Source: Mycobacterium terramassiliense (GTDB taxonomy: Bacteria > Actinomycetota > Actinomycetes > Mycobacteriales > Mycobacteriaceae). Taken from it: 64,000 nt of DNA. Where the stretch lies: positions 1,647,772 through 1,711,771 of the forward strand of contig NZ_LT717701.1 in assembly GCF_900157385.1 (NCBI RefSeq), read 5' to 3'. Positions 35,805 through 44,939 of this stretch are shown in pieces (position 1 is the first letter of the stretch; every line of letters starts with the position of its first letter). Below the pieces are notes generated by a model that was given only the letters and a program-made list of their open reading frames with translations, made no database searches and was not told where the DNA came from. The translations under genes and the position numbers were made by a program.

Positions 35805-35869
35805 CCCCTAAGTTCGATGGCCCGGCTCCTAACTCGCGCCGTTCCGGCGCTCGCCGTCGCCAGGCTGGG

Positions 35870-36793
35870 CTAGCCCGAGACCGGATACTGGTGATCGAGT
35901 TGCAGGTTGAGTTCCAGCACGTTCACGGTGGGCTCACCGAGGACCCCGAGGTCGCGCCCGCCGCGGTAGTGCGCGAGGACCGCCCGGATCTGATCCGGGC
36001 TGACGTGGCGGGCCTTGGCCACGCGGGTGACCTGGATGTCGGCGTAGGCCGGGGAGATGTTCGGGTCCAGGCCGCTGCCGCTGGCGGTGACCGCGTCGGC
36101 CGGCACGGCCGGGTTGTCGGGCGCGGCGCCGCGGACGGGCACGATCTGGCCGATCGTGTAGTCCTCGCCGTACTTGGCGCACTCGACCCGCACCCCTTCG
36201 TAGATCGACAGGAACGGCGCCTGCGTCGACTGGCACGGCTCGTTGACGCTGACCACCCGGGTCGGGTGGGCGACGTTGCCGCGGGCGTCACGCGGGCCGA
36301 TCACCGAGAGCACCGCACCGACGCCGCCGCCTGTGCAGAACGGTCGTGCTCCGTCCACCCCCTCGAGCTGCCCGACGGCGGCGCTGCGCGTGCAGACCTG
36401 GGTCAGCAGGCTCGGCTTGAAGCCCGCATCCGACGCGGACTTGCCGGCCGTCAGCTGCGACGGGTCGGCGGGTGTATCGACGATGCTCTCCGGCCCGAGG
36501 TTGCTCGCGCTCGAGTTCAGCGGGTCGTAACCGGTGCCGGCCGCCGAGGGGCGGCTCTGGAAGTATTGCGCCAGCGCGTTGCCGTCCTTGTCGGTGAAGA
36601 GCTGGCCGATCAGCCGGCTGCCGACCGGCTTGCCGTTGCTGGTGAGCATCGACCCTTCGGCCTTGTCGTGCAATCCCGGGATCTGCGCGACGAGCCAGAT
36701 GAACACGGGGTAGGCGAGGCCGGTGAGCACCGTCAGCACCAGCAGCGCGCGAAAGGCCGCCCAGTGCATGCGGATGAAATTGGAGAACTTCAT
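35870..36793 (-). CDS. kdpC: KdpC subunit, enlarged
   Basis: 307 residues against roughly 190 for E. coli and M. tuberculosis KdpC. One membrane segment (about 15-37), then the extracytoplasmic domain. Conserved blocks flank an insertion: SNLGP near 97-101, then PADAVTASGSGLDPNIS near 231-247, ILELNL-type end (VNVLELNLQLDHQ). Residues about 103-229 are the insertion and contain four cysteines (134, 153, 187, 205). KdpC stabilises and helps drive the KdpFABC K+ pump. Start ATG 36793 lies 1 bp from the kdpB stop. Confidence 0.9.
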   Translation of the reverse strand: MKFSNFIRMHWAAFRALLVLTVLTGLAYPVFIWLVAQIPGLHDKAEGSMLTSNGKPVGSRLIGQLFTDKDGNALAQYFQSRPSAAGTGYDPLNSSASNLGPESIVDTPADPSQLTAGKSASDAGFKPSLLTQVCTRSAAVGQLEGVDGARPFCTGGGVGAVLSVIGPRDARGNVAHPTRVVSVNEPCQSTQAPFLSIYEGVRVECAKYGEDYTIGQIVPVRGAAPDNPAVPADAVTASGSGLDPNISPAYADIQVTRVAKARHVSPDQIRAVLAHYRGGRDLGVLGEPTVNVLELNLQLDHQYPVSG

Positions 36794-36794
36794 G

Positions 36795-38945
36795 TCAGGA
36801 CATCCCGGGGACGAATTGGACGATGAGGTCGATTGCCTTGATCCCGATGAACGGGGCCACGATGCCGCCGAGCCCGTAAACATAGAGGTTGCGGCTCAAC
36901 AGCTTTGACGCGCTGCTCGGCGTGTAGCGCACGCCGCGCAGCGACAACGGGATCAGCATGACGATGATGATGGCGTTGAAGATCACCGCCGACAGGATCG
37001 CCGACTGCGGGCTGTGCAACCGCATGATGTTGATCATGTCCAGCCCGGGGAACATCGCGACGAACATCGCCGGGATGATCGCGAAGTACTTCGCGATGTC
37101 GTTGGCGATCGAGAAGGTGGTCAGCGCTCCGCGGGTGATCAGCAGCTGCTTGCCGATCTCGACGATCTCGATCAGCTTGGTGGGGTCGGAGTCGAGGTCG
37201 ACCATGTTGCCGGCCTCTTTGGCGGCCGAGGTTCCGGTGTTCATCGCCACGCCCACGTCGGCCTGGGCCAGCGCCGGCGCGTCATTGGTGCCGTCGCCGG
37301 TCATCGCGACCAGCTTGCCGCCCTCTTGCTCGCGCTTGATCAACGCGAGCTTGTCCTCGGGCGTCGCCTCGGCGAGGAAGTCGTCGACACCGGCCTCGTC
37401 GGCAATCGCCTTGGCGGTCAAGGGGTTGTCGCCGGTAATCATCACCGTGCGGATGCCCATCTTCCGCATCTCGTCAAAGCGATCCCGCATCCCCTGCTTG
37501 ACGACGTCCTTGAGGTGGATGACTCCGAGCACCGCCGCCTGGCCATCGCGGCCCTCGCCGACGACCAGTGGGGTGCCGCCGCTGGCAGAGATGCCGTCGA
37601 CGATCTCACCAAGCTGATGCGGCACGTTACCTCCTTGGCCGCGTACCCATTCCGCGACCGAGCTGGCCGCGCCCTTGCGCAGCAGGTGCCCGTCGAGGTC
37701 GACACCCGACATACGGGTGGTGGCCGAGAAGGCCACCCATTGGGCGTGCGCCAGTTCGCCCGGCGTGCGGGCGCGCAGCCCGAAGTGTTGCTTGGCGTAC
37801 ACGACGATCGAGCGTCCTTCGGGCGTTTCGTCGGCGAGGCTGGACAACTGCGCGGCGTCGGCCAGTTGCTCGTTGGTGATTCCGTCGAGCGGGATGAATG
37901 CCGCGGCCTGCCGGTTGCCCAGGGTGATGGTGCCGGTCTTGTCGAGCAGCAGCGTGTTCACGTCGCCGGCCGCTTCCACCGCCCGCCCCGACATCGCCAG
38001 TACGTTGCGCTGCACCAACCGGTCCATGCCGGCGATGCCGATCGCCGACAGGAGCGCGCCGATCGTCGTGGGGATCAGGCACACCAGCAGCGACACCATC
38101 ACGATGCCCGTGACGCCGCTTGCGTCGAGCGCCTGGGTATCCGGGACGCCCGGATTGTTCGCCTTGGAGTAGATCGCCAGCGGCTGCAGGGTCGCGACGG
38201 CGAAGACGAAGATGATCGTCAGCGCGGCCAAAAGAATGTTCAGCGCGATCTCGTTGGGGGTTTTCTGGCGGTTGGCGCCCTCGACGAGCGCGATCATCCG
38301 GTCGATGAAGCTTTCCCCAGGCTTCTGGGTGATCTTCACGACGATGCGGTCGCTCAGTACGGTGGTGCCGCCGGTGACCGCCGAGCGGTCGCCGCCGGAC
38401 TCACGAATCACCGGCGCCGACTCGCCGGTGATGGCCGATTCGTCCACCGACGCAATGCCTTCCACCACGTCGCCGTCGCCCGGTATCACCTGCCCGGCCT
38501 CGACCACCACGATGTCGCCCTGCTGCAGCAGCGGCGCAGCCACCTCTTCTTCCACGGCGGAGGCCCCGGGTTCCCACTTTTTGAGCCGCCGCGCCACGGT
38601 GTGGGATTTCGCTCGGCGCAGTGTTTCGGCCTGGGCCTTGCCGCGACCTTCCGCCACAGCCTCAGCGAGATTGGCGAAAAGCACCGTCAGCCAAAGCCAT
38701 ACCACGATGAGCCACGCAAACCAGGTTTCGTTGACGATCGCCAGCCAGGTGCTCCACGCGGCGCCGATTTCGACGATGAACATCACCGGGTTGCGCCACA
38801 GGGTGCGCGGGTCGAGCTTGCGCAGCGCGTCCGGCGTCGACTTCCACAGCATCCCCGGGTCGAGCAAGCCACCCTGAACCCGTTTCGGGCCGGCGTGGTC
38901 CGCTGGCTGCGTCTGCTCAGCCGGATCGGTGGCGGTTGCGGTCAT
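36795..38945 (-). CDS. kdpB: KdpB potassium-transporting ATPase subunit
   Basis: 716-residue P-type ATPase. Phosphorylated Asp in LLLDKTGTITLG (about 333), TGE loop (SAITGESAPVIRE, about 172), TGDNPLTAKAIA and MTGDGTNDAPALAQADVG (hinge). Seven or so membrane helices flank the cytosolic domains. It hydrolyses ATP to power K+ import through KdpA. Stop is 1 bp from the kdpC start; start overlaps the kdpA stop (one shared base). Confidence 0.96.
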   Translation of the reverse strand: MTATATDPAEQTQPADHAGPKRVQGGLLDPGMLWKSTPDALRKLDPRTLWRNPVMFIVEIGAAWSTWLAIVNETWFAWLIVVWLWLTVLFANLAEAVAEGRGKAQAETLRRAKSHTVARRLKKWEPGASAVEEEVAAPLLQQGDIVVVEAGQVIPGDGDVVEGIASVDESAITGESAPVIRESGGDRSAVTGGTTVLSDRIVVKITQKPGESFIDRMIALVEGANRQKTPNEIALNILLAALTIIFVFAVATLQPLAIYSKANNPGVPDTQALDASGVTGIVMVSLLVCLIPTTIGALLSAIGIAGMDRLVQRNVLAMSGRAVEAAGDVNTLLLDKTGTITLGNRQAAAFIPLDGITNEQLADAAQLSSLADETPEGRSIVVYAKQHFGLRARTPGELAHAQWVAFSATTRMSGVDLDGHLLRKGAASSVAEWVRGQGGNVPHQLGEIVDGISASGGTPLVVGEGRDGQAAVLGVIHLKDVVKQGMRDRFDEMRKMGIRTVMITGDNPLTAKAIADEAGVDDFLAEATPEDKLALIKREQEGGKLVAMTGDGTNDAPALAQADVGVAMNTGTSAAKEAGNMVDLDSDPTKLIEIVEIGKQLLITRGALTTFSIANDIAKYFAIIPAMFVAMFPGLDMINIMRLHSPQSAILSAVIFNAIIIVMLIPLSLRGVRYTPSSASKLLSRNLYVYGLGGIVAPFIGIKAIDLIVQFVPGMS

Positions 38946-40615
38946 CAGTGGATTCCTTCAGCGAGAGGCCCGAGCGCGAGCATGGGCAGGAAAGTGAGGG
39001 CGACGAGGATCACCGTGACGCCGGCGACCATTCCGACGAACTGCGGCCGATGGGTCGGCAGCGTGCCCGCCGATTCCGGCGTGTGACCCTGCTTGGCGAG
39101 CGAGCCGGCCAGGGCGAGCACGAGCACCATCGGCAAAAACCTGCCGAATACCATGGCCAGCCCTAGGGCGGTGTTGTACCAGTTGGTGTTGACACTGATC
39201 CCGGCGAACGCGGAGCCGTTGTTGTTGGCGGCGGAGGTGAACGCGTACAGGACCTCCGACAGCCCGTGCGGGCCGGTGTTGGCCATGCCGGCACGCTCGC
39301 CCGGCAGCGCCATCGCGACCGCGGTGCCGGTCAGCACGATCAGCGGGGTGACCAGGAAATAGCTTGCGGCGAGCTTGATTTCGCGGGGGTTGATCTTCTT
39401 GCCGAGGTATTCCGGGGTGCGCCCGACCATCAGCCCGGCGACGAAGACGGTGATCACCGCCAGGATCAGCATGCCGTACAGACCCGACCCGGTGCCGCCG
39501 GGCGCGACCTCCCCGAGCTGCATGTTGAACATCGCGATCATCCCGCCGAGGCTGGTGTAGGAGTCGTGGAACGAGTCGACGGCACCGGTGGAGGTGAGCG
39601 TCGTCGAGTCCGCAAACACCGCGGAGTTGGCGATGCCGAACCGCTGCTCGACGCCTTCCATGGCGGCGCCGACCGCGGTTGGAACCGTGCCGTGGTGCTG
39701 CAGCTGGAACAACATCATGAAGGACACGCTGATCGCGTACAGGCTCGCCATGACCGAGGCGATCGCGTAGCCCTGCTTGGTGCTGCCGACCATGCGACCG
39801 AAGGTGCGCGGCAGCGAGAAGCTGATCACCAGCAGCAGGAAGATCTCCAGCCAGTTGGTCCATGTCGTCGGGTTCTCGAACGGGTGCGCGGAGTTCGCGT
39901 TGTAGAAGCCGCCGCCGTTGGTGCCGAGCTCCTTGATCGCCTCCTGGCTGGCCACCGGGCCGCCGGTGATCGTCTGCTGGGCGCCGCCGAGGGTGGAGGC
40001 GACCTGGTCGTGCAGGTGGAAGTTCTGAATCGCCCCGCCGGCGATGAGCAGGATCGCGGCGACGATCGAGATGGGCAGCAGGATGCGCAGCACCGTGCGC
40101 ACCAGGTCCACCCAGAAGTTGCCCAGGTCGCCGGTGCGCTTGCGGGCGAAACCGCGTACCAGTGCGATCGCCACCGCCATGCCGACGGCGGCCGAGACGA
40201 AGTTCTGCACCGCCAGCCCGGCCATCTGGACCAGATGGCCCTGCGTCGACTCGCCGGAGTAGGCCTGCCAGTTGGTGTTGGTGGTGAAGCTGACGGCGGT
40301 GTTCCACGCCAGCCCCGGGGTCATCTGGGTGGCCGGATCATGCAGGTGCAGCGGCAATTTGCCCTGCACGAGCTGGAACACGAAAAGGAACAGGATGCTG
40401 AGTGACGAGAACGCCAAGACGCTGCGCGCGTAGGCACCCCAGGTCTGCTCCGAGCGCGAATCGACACCGATCAGCCGGTAGATCACCCGCTCGGCGGAGG
40501 AGTCCTCCTCCGACGTATACACCCGGTACATGTAGTCGCCGAACGGCACATGCACTACCACCAGCGCCACGACGAGGACGACGAGGAAGATGATCCCCGC
40601 TGTTGTTGTGCTCAC
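38945..40615 (-). CDS. kdpA: KdpA potassium-transporting subunit
   Basis: 556 residues, 10 predicted membrane helices, four-fold SKT-type pore. Typical segments: TPGLAWNTAVSFTTNTNWQAYSGE and GTNGGGFYNANSAHPFENP, both selectivity-filter regions; RTPEYLGKKI and AFTSAANNNGSAFAG follow. It selects and passes K+. Start GTG 40615 overlaps the kdpF stop. Confidence 0.95.
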   Translation of the reverse strand: MSTTTAGIIFLVVLVVALVVVHVPFGDYMYRVYTSEEDSSAERVIYRLIGVDSRSEQTWGAYARSVLAFSSLSILFLFVFQLVQGKLPLHLHDPATQMTPGLAWNTAVSFTTNTNWQAYSGESTQGHLVQMAGLAVQNFVSAAVGMAVAIALVRGFARKRTGDLGNFWVDLVRTVLRILLPISIVAAILLIAGGAIQNFHLHDQVASTLGGAQQTITGGPVASQEAIKELGTNGGGFYNANSAHPFENPTTWTNWLEIFLLLVISFSLPRTFGRMVGSTKQGYAIASVMASLYAISVSFMMLFQLQHHGTVPTAVGAAMEGVEQRFGIANSAVFADSTTLTSTGAVDSFHDSYTSLGGMIAMFNMQLGEVAPGGTGSGLYGMLILAVITVFVAGLMVGRTPEYLGKKINPREIKLAASYFLVTPLIVLTGTAVAMALPGERAGMANTGPHGLSEVLYAFTSAANNNGSAFAGISVNTNWYNTALGLAMVFGRFLPMVLVLALAGSLAKQGHTPESAGTLPTHRPQFVGMVAGVTVILVALTFLPMLALGPLAEGIH

Positions 40616-40704
40616 TAGAACCTCTCCGGAAACAGCAGCGCGGCTGCGAGGTAGACGGCAAGCAGCACGGAAAGCGCCAAGCCGACGACGTTTTCGTAGC
40701 TCAC
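40615..40704 (-). CDS. kdpF: KdpF small membrane subunit
   Basis: 29 residues. One hydrophobic helix, ending in AAALLFPERF, the family hallmark; KdpF stabilises the Kdp complex in the membrane. The start is GTG at 40704, which overlaps the stop of the upstream 27-residue ORF (GTGA), and its stop shares one base with the kdpA GTG. A longer in-frame opening to 40842 lacks any KdpF-like sequence, so it is not used. Confidence 0.85.
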   Translation of the reverse strand: MSYENVVGLALSVLLAVYLAAALLFPERF

Positions 40705-40784
40705 AGCCGCTCGACCAACTTCTGCGCCAGCCCGAGCACGGCGAACACCGCGATCGTCAGCAAGACGTAGATCAACACGCCCAT
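40701..40784 (-). CDS. 27-residue membrane peptide upstream of kdpF
   Basis: Reads MGVLIYVLLTIAVFAVLGLA followed by QKLVERL and TGA. One hydrophobic helix (about 3-20) with a short amphipathic basic tail. GGAGA lies 5 bases before the ATG at 40784, and the last bases overlap the kdpF GTG as GTGA, so it is translationally coupled. Nothing identifies it as KdpF, which follows. It may be a further accessory subunit of the pump or of its sensing; I recall similar small ORFs near actinobacterial kdpF but not a name. Confidence 0.65.
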   Translation of the reverse strand: MGVLIYVLLTIAVFAVLGLAQKLVERL

Positions 40785-40938
40785 CTTGTCTCCGTTCCGC
40801 GCCAATCATGTGCATACGAAATGGCCTCATCGAGGCGGCCACGGTGCATTCCTCGGAGGCAAGGTCAGCTTGAAGCTAGACGCGGCCGAGCGGGTAGGGC
40901 CTTTGGTTGACACTTTCCTAACGCCGTCGCGGTGCGCC

Positions 40939-40955
40939 TTTACGGTTTCTTTACG
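40939..40955. promoter_or_regulatory. KdpE-like direct-repeat box upstream of kdp
   Basis: Plus strand reads TTTACG, five bases (GTTTC), TTTACG; the two halves are 11 bp apart, as for OmpR-type regulators. It resembles the E. coli KdpE site TTTATA-N5-TTTACA in length and spacing. It lies 155-171 bp upstream of the first kdp ORF start, just 3' of the DUF2254 stop. Confidence 0.55.
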
Positions 40956-42041
40956 CCCACTTCGAACATGTCCGCGCCCTAACCGTTGAGCCGTTCATAG
41001 AGGGCACGCAATACGGCGTATCGACGATCGACATCGGCGCGATCGGATTCCTCGGGAACCGATTCGGCACTCGCGCGCTGGATCATGGCCGCCTGGTCCT
41101 TCAGGACTTGTGCGCGTTGCCGGTCGGTCGCTTGTTCCATGATCGTCGTTAACGCATCGAGCTGGCGGATCATCACCGCGGGCATCCCCCGGCTGGCTTG
41201 GCGGATCTTCTCAAAGGCTCGCTGCACCAGCCGCTCATAGCTGACTTGATCGGAGATGACGCGAATGACGCCGCGATGGTCGCGATGGACTTGGGTGGGC
41301 GTCCATACCGGCGCGATTTTGCACAGACAGTCGCCGAGCCAGTCGATGCACGTTAGTGCTGTGAAGGTGTCGTTGACGGCCGGCGACAGCGCCCGGATGG
41401 CGATCTCGACGAGCTGATCCACGCCGAAGGCGACGTCCTGTGTCAGGGTGCGGTGCGGTCCGGTTGCCTGGGCGCGGGCCAGGTAGTCGGCCACCTGCTC
41501 GGCGGCGGTGGCAGGCCACACGCTGGCCAGTTCACGGCCTGCGACGAGGAAGTGGCCCGGGCGGTAGGGCAGTCGGATCACCGCGTCCGCCTCGGTGGCG
41601 ACGCGGACCAGCGTCTGATGTCGAATGAATTGCAGGTACCCGCTTTTGGGAGTGCGAATGACGCTGCCGGAGGTTTCGATCCTGGCGAGCAGCTCGTCGA
41701 GCGACGGACCCTCTGCAGCCTTCCGTGCCGAGCGGGGCTGGTCGCTGCTCTGCACCGCGACGGCATGGGCCAGATCTTTCGCGATGCCGGCGATCACCTG
41801 TGGCAGCTGGATCTGGGTGGCGATGTGGTGAATGAAATAGATCAGCACCGCCAGATCGATAAGCACCAGACCGAAAGCGGTTGTGATGGAAATATGAGGG
41901 ACGAACTCTCCCCGATCGCCGGGTCCGATCGACACCAGCACCACGACGCAATACACGAACGTTGCGACGAACGTGCCCAGCGTGAGCTGGGTGCCGCGGT
42001 CGCGGATGAAGTTGCGCAGCATCCGCGGACCAAACTGCGTC

Positions 42042-42046
42042 GACGC
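42042..42046. repeat. target-site duplication, left copy
   Basis: GACGC directly before the element's left end; an identical copy lies at 44656-44660. Five bases is a usual length for IS21-family insertions. Confidence 0.9.
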
Positions 42047-42146
42047 TGTCAACGGTCATGTAGTTCTCCCCACTGACGGTCAGGAGATCTCCTCGCTGGT
42101 GGCCACGAGTACTCCCCACGGACGGACGTGGGATCTCCCCGGTTGA

Positions 42147-42962
42147 TCAGTTGGGTAGCGGCGCCACCCCCTTGCCGGTGGTGGCTTGGGCGAGCCTGAA
42201 CGATTGGCCTTCGGTGACGCAGACGTGGGCGTGGTGTAACAGCCGGTCGACGGTGGCGGTGGCCAGGGTCTTGGGCATGAGTTCGTCGAAGCCGGCCGGG
42301 TGCAGATTGGATGACACTGCCAGCGAACGGGTTTCGTAGCAGGCGTCGACAAGCCGATAGAACCCTTCGGCGGCGTCCTCGCCGACGGGCAGCATGCCAA
42401 TGTCATCAAGAATGATCAGATCGACTCGGGTGATGCGGCGGACCGCTTTGGTGATGGAGTCATCGGCGCGGTGACGGCGTACCAGGGCGCCGAGGTCGTC
42501 GATGGAAAACCAGGCCACGGTGCGTCCGGTGTCGATGGCCAGCTGTCCCAGGGCCTCGCAGAAGTGGCTCTTGCCGGTGCCGCTGGGACCACAGACGCAA
42601 AGGTTCTCGCGCCGGTCGACCCATTCCATGCCGCGCAGGGCTTGCTGGGTGGGTGCGGGGATGGAGCAGCGGGTTTCATCCCAAACGGCGAAGGTCTTGC
42701 CGGCCGGGAAGTTCGCCCGCGCTCGCCGCAGCCGTAGGGTGGCTTCGTCGCGGCCGGTGATCTCCTCACAAAGCAGTACGCGCAGCACCTCGGCGGGGTC
42801 CCAGCGTTGAGCTCGGGCGGTGGGCACCACGTCGGCAATGGCTTTGCGCAGGTAGGGCATCCGCAGGCGGCGGGTTAACGCGATCACCTCCTCGAGGGTC
42901 TGGGTGGCGGGCCCGGCGACACCGGATCCGACCGTCACTGCCGGTTTTTTGGTTGCGGTCAC
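42147..42962 (-). CDS. istB: IstB transposition helper ATPase
   Basis: 271-residue AAA+ ATPase that helps IstA choose and capture target DNA. Walker A VCGPSGTGKSH (about 125), Walker B LIILDDIG (about 183), and VSSNLHPAGFDE (sensor region) are typical. Start GTG 42962 overlaps the istA stop by 4 bp (GTGA), the usual coupling. It appears complete. Confidence 0.95.
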   Translation of the reverse strand: MTATKKPAVTVGSGVAGPATQTLEEVIALTRRLRMPYLRKAIADVVPTARAQRWDPAEVLRVLLCEEITGRDEATLRLRRARANFPAGKTFAVWDETRCSIPAPTQQALRGMEWVDRRENLCVCGPSGTGKSHFCEALGQLAIDTGRTVAWFSIDDLGALVRRHRADDSITKAVRRITRVDLIILDDIGMLPVGEDAAEGFYRLVDACYETRSLAVSSNLHPAGFDELMPKTLATATVDRLLHHAHVCVTEGQSFRLAQATTGKGVAPLPN

Positions 42963-44476
42963 TTTTCACCGCCGGGATTGGTCGCGCCGAACCCCGACCA
43001 GCCGGCGGTGCCGGGTTGCAGGCTGTGGGTTTCGGTGGCCCGGGTCGGCGGGCCGTTGGGCCCGTGCTGCTGGTGGGTCAAGATCGCGGCCAGATCCGCA
43101 TCGGCGAATCGGCCGGCCAACGCCGCGGTGCCCAACGCTTGATCGACGGCAACCGAGCCGTGCAGTTTGGCGAACGCCACCGCTTCGGCCATCTTCGAGC
43201 GCACCCGAGCCGCGCCGGACGCAGCGGCCTCGGTCAGCCACGCGGCCGCGCCGTCACCGATAGCCAGAAACGCGGCCTCGGCCGGGTTGGCCGCGCGTGG
43301 GGTGCGGTCCCCGGGCAGCGCGCGGCCTCCGGGATGGTCACTGGGGTAATGCTCGTCGCGGATCTGGGGTCGCCCACGTTGCCCGCGCCCGTGGCGGGCG
43401 ATCTCGACCGGGCCCGCTTCATCGATGACGGTGACTACCAATTCCTCACCGCACCAGCGCACCCAGACCCGCTCATCGATGTGGTGGTGCGGCACCGAAT
43501 AGCGCACTCCCTCCACGCTGATCGTGGAGTCCCAGCCCACCCGGCGGGTCAGGCCGAACGCAATGGCCACCGGTTGGGCGGGCAGCACATGCAGCCGTGC
43601 ACGTTCCTCGACCAACAGCTCAGCGGGGACCTGACCGGTCACCCGATGCGGCCGGGCATTGACCTGCTCACAGAAGTCACGACAGGCCTGGGCCAGCTCA
43701 GCGAAGGTGGCGTAGGCATCAAGCAGATTAGCCTCGGTGGGCACCAGATCGGCTTTGGCGATGCGCACGGTGGCCTCCGCACCGCCCTTGGACTGAGGGT
43801 CAGCCGGCACACAGGTGCGGATCGTCATCCCGTAATGCCGACCCGCGGCCACCACGTCGGGATGCCGAATCGGTACCCGGGCAACATGTTCGACAGTGAC
43901 CGTCTTCTCGTTGTCAGTCAACGCATACGTCGGTGCCCCACCGATCACCCGCAGCGTGGCGTCCAAACAGCCCAGCAGGGTCGGCAGGGTGCGATCCCAG
44001 GTGGGCAGCACCACCCGAAACCGTGACCAGGCCAGCCAGGCGCAGAACAACAACGTGGGCCGACCGGCGACGGTGGGCCCTTGGCCCCAGTCGAACTGCA
44101 GCCATAACCCCGGCTCAGCCACCCACGGCCGAAACACCCTGCGATGACCCGACCGCCACGACTTCTTCGCCGCCGCCACCGCTCGCCGGGTGGTGCGCTC
44201 CGAGCCGCCGAAGCCCATCGCAACCAGCTTGTCGTGCGCGACGTCGGCGCGGATCAACCCCTGCGAATGGTCCACCCACTCCTCGATCTTGTCCAGGAAC
44301 GGATCAATGGCCATCGCCCGCCGCGGCCGCTCCTCCGGGCTGAGCCCGGCATCGCGCAACGCCACGTAGTGAGCCACCGTCTTGTGATCACAGCCAGCCA
44401 ACGCCGCCGCCGCTCGTAATCCGCCGGTCAAATCAAACGCCTCCAAAATCTCCATGATCTCCTCACTGCTCTTCAC
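42959..44476 (-). CDS. istA: IstA transposase, IS21 family
   Basis: 505-residue DDE transposase. N-terminal HTH (about 5-60, with GCDHKTVAHYVAL), rve catalytic core with the acidic triad in FDWGQG (about 135), TDNEKT (about 190) and KGGAEATV (about 230); the C-terminal beta part has the VPHHHIDERVWVRW region. Start GTG 44476. No frameshift or stop is seen, so it should be active. Confidence 0.95.
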   Translation of the reverse strand: MKSSEEIMEILEAFDLTGGLRAAAALAGCDHKTVAHYVALRDAGLSPEERPRRAMAIDPFLDKIEEWVDHSQGLIRADVAHDKLVAMGFGGSERTTRRAVAAAKKSWRSGHRRVFRPWVAEPGLWLQFDWGQGPTVAGRPTLLFCAWLAWSRFRVVLPTWDRTLPTLLGCLDATLRVIGGAPTYALTDNEKTVTVEHVARVPIRHPDVVAAGRHYGMTIRTCVPADPQSKGGAEATVRIAKADLVPTEANLLDAYATFAELAQACRDFCEQVNARPHRVTGQVPAELLVEERARLHVLPAQPVAIAFGLTRRVGWDSTISVEGVRYSVPHHHIDERVWVRWCGEELVVTVIDEAGPVEIARHGRGQRGRPQIRDEHYPSDHPGGRALPGDRTPRAANPAEAAFLAIGDGAAAWLTEAAASGAARVRSKMAEAVAFAKLHGSVAVDQALGTAALAGRFADADLAAILTHQQHGPNGPPTRATETHSLQPGTAGWSGFGATNPGGEK

Positions 44477-44655
44477 TTACTGGCCTTCCGCCCTGGACAC
44501 ATTCGGTCCAGAACAGCCAGCCCGACACCGCCGCCGACAACCGGCAGCGACACGACCGCAATGGGGAAATCCGTGGCCGTCAGTGGGGAGAATTCATGAC
44601 CGCCAGCGGGGAGATCAGCTGGCCGTCAGTGGGGATTTTTCCGTGTCCGCCGACA

Positions 44656-44660
44656 GACGC
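44656..44660. repeat. target-site duplication, right copy
   Basis: GACGC directly after the right end of the element, matching 42042-42046. Confidence 0.9.
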
Positions 44661-44939
44661 CAGGGTCAGCGTGACGATCGTGATGGAAAAGACGATGCCG
44701 ACGACGGTGATTACCGATGCCGCGATCGAAGTCAGGAGTTGACGCGCCGCGTCGGCGGAGCCGCTGACCACCCAGGATGGGGGTCGGAATCGGCCGTCGT
44801 AAGCGGCTCTATCAAGCCGCAGGGTGAGCACGAAAAGCGCGAGCGCGCCGACTACCAGAATCGTAGGAACCAACCACAGATTGGTGCGCAGCTCTTCTCG
44901 CTGCCACTCTGGCCACACCATACGGAGGCGTGGCATCAC

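Larger units (their letters stand above)
42047..44655 (-). mobile_element. IS21-family insertion sequence, 2609 bp
   Basis: Left end starts TGTCAACGGTCATG; the right end, read inward, starts TGTCGGCGGACACGG, so both ends open 5'-TG, with a short, imperfect terminal similarity. Both subterminal regions hold several copies of a CCCCACTGACGG motif (left near 42069; right near 44553, 44580 and 44628), the multiple-repeat organisation usual for IS21. Two minus-strand genes, istA and istB, overlap as in the family. Flanking GACGC duplications show a simple transposition, and both genes look intact, so it may still be mobile. Confidence 0.95.
40979..44939 (-). pseudogene. DUF2254 membrane protein gene split by an IS21-family element
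   Basis: Two halves of one gene. The 5' half (44939 to 44661 plus target bases, ATG start, 93 codons) encodes LRTNLWLVPTILVVGALALF and SADAARQLLTSIAASVITVVGIVFSITIV, ending in TLTLA; the 3' half (42046-40979) continues STQFGPRMLRNFIRDRGTQLTLGTF to the stop. Removing the element and one target copy gives CTG GCG TCG ACG CAG, an exact in-frame join and a 448-residue protein, normal for DUF2254, an integral membrane family of unknown role. Four membrane helices fall in the first third. Confidence 0.93.

Noticed and set aside
40615..40842. A 75-residue version of KdpF
   Set aside because: The upstream codons do not resemble KdpF and overlap the better-supported 27-residue ORF; GTG 40704 fits the family length.
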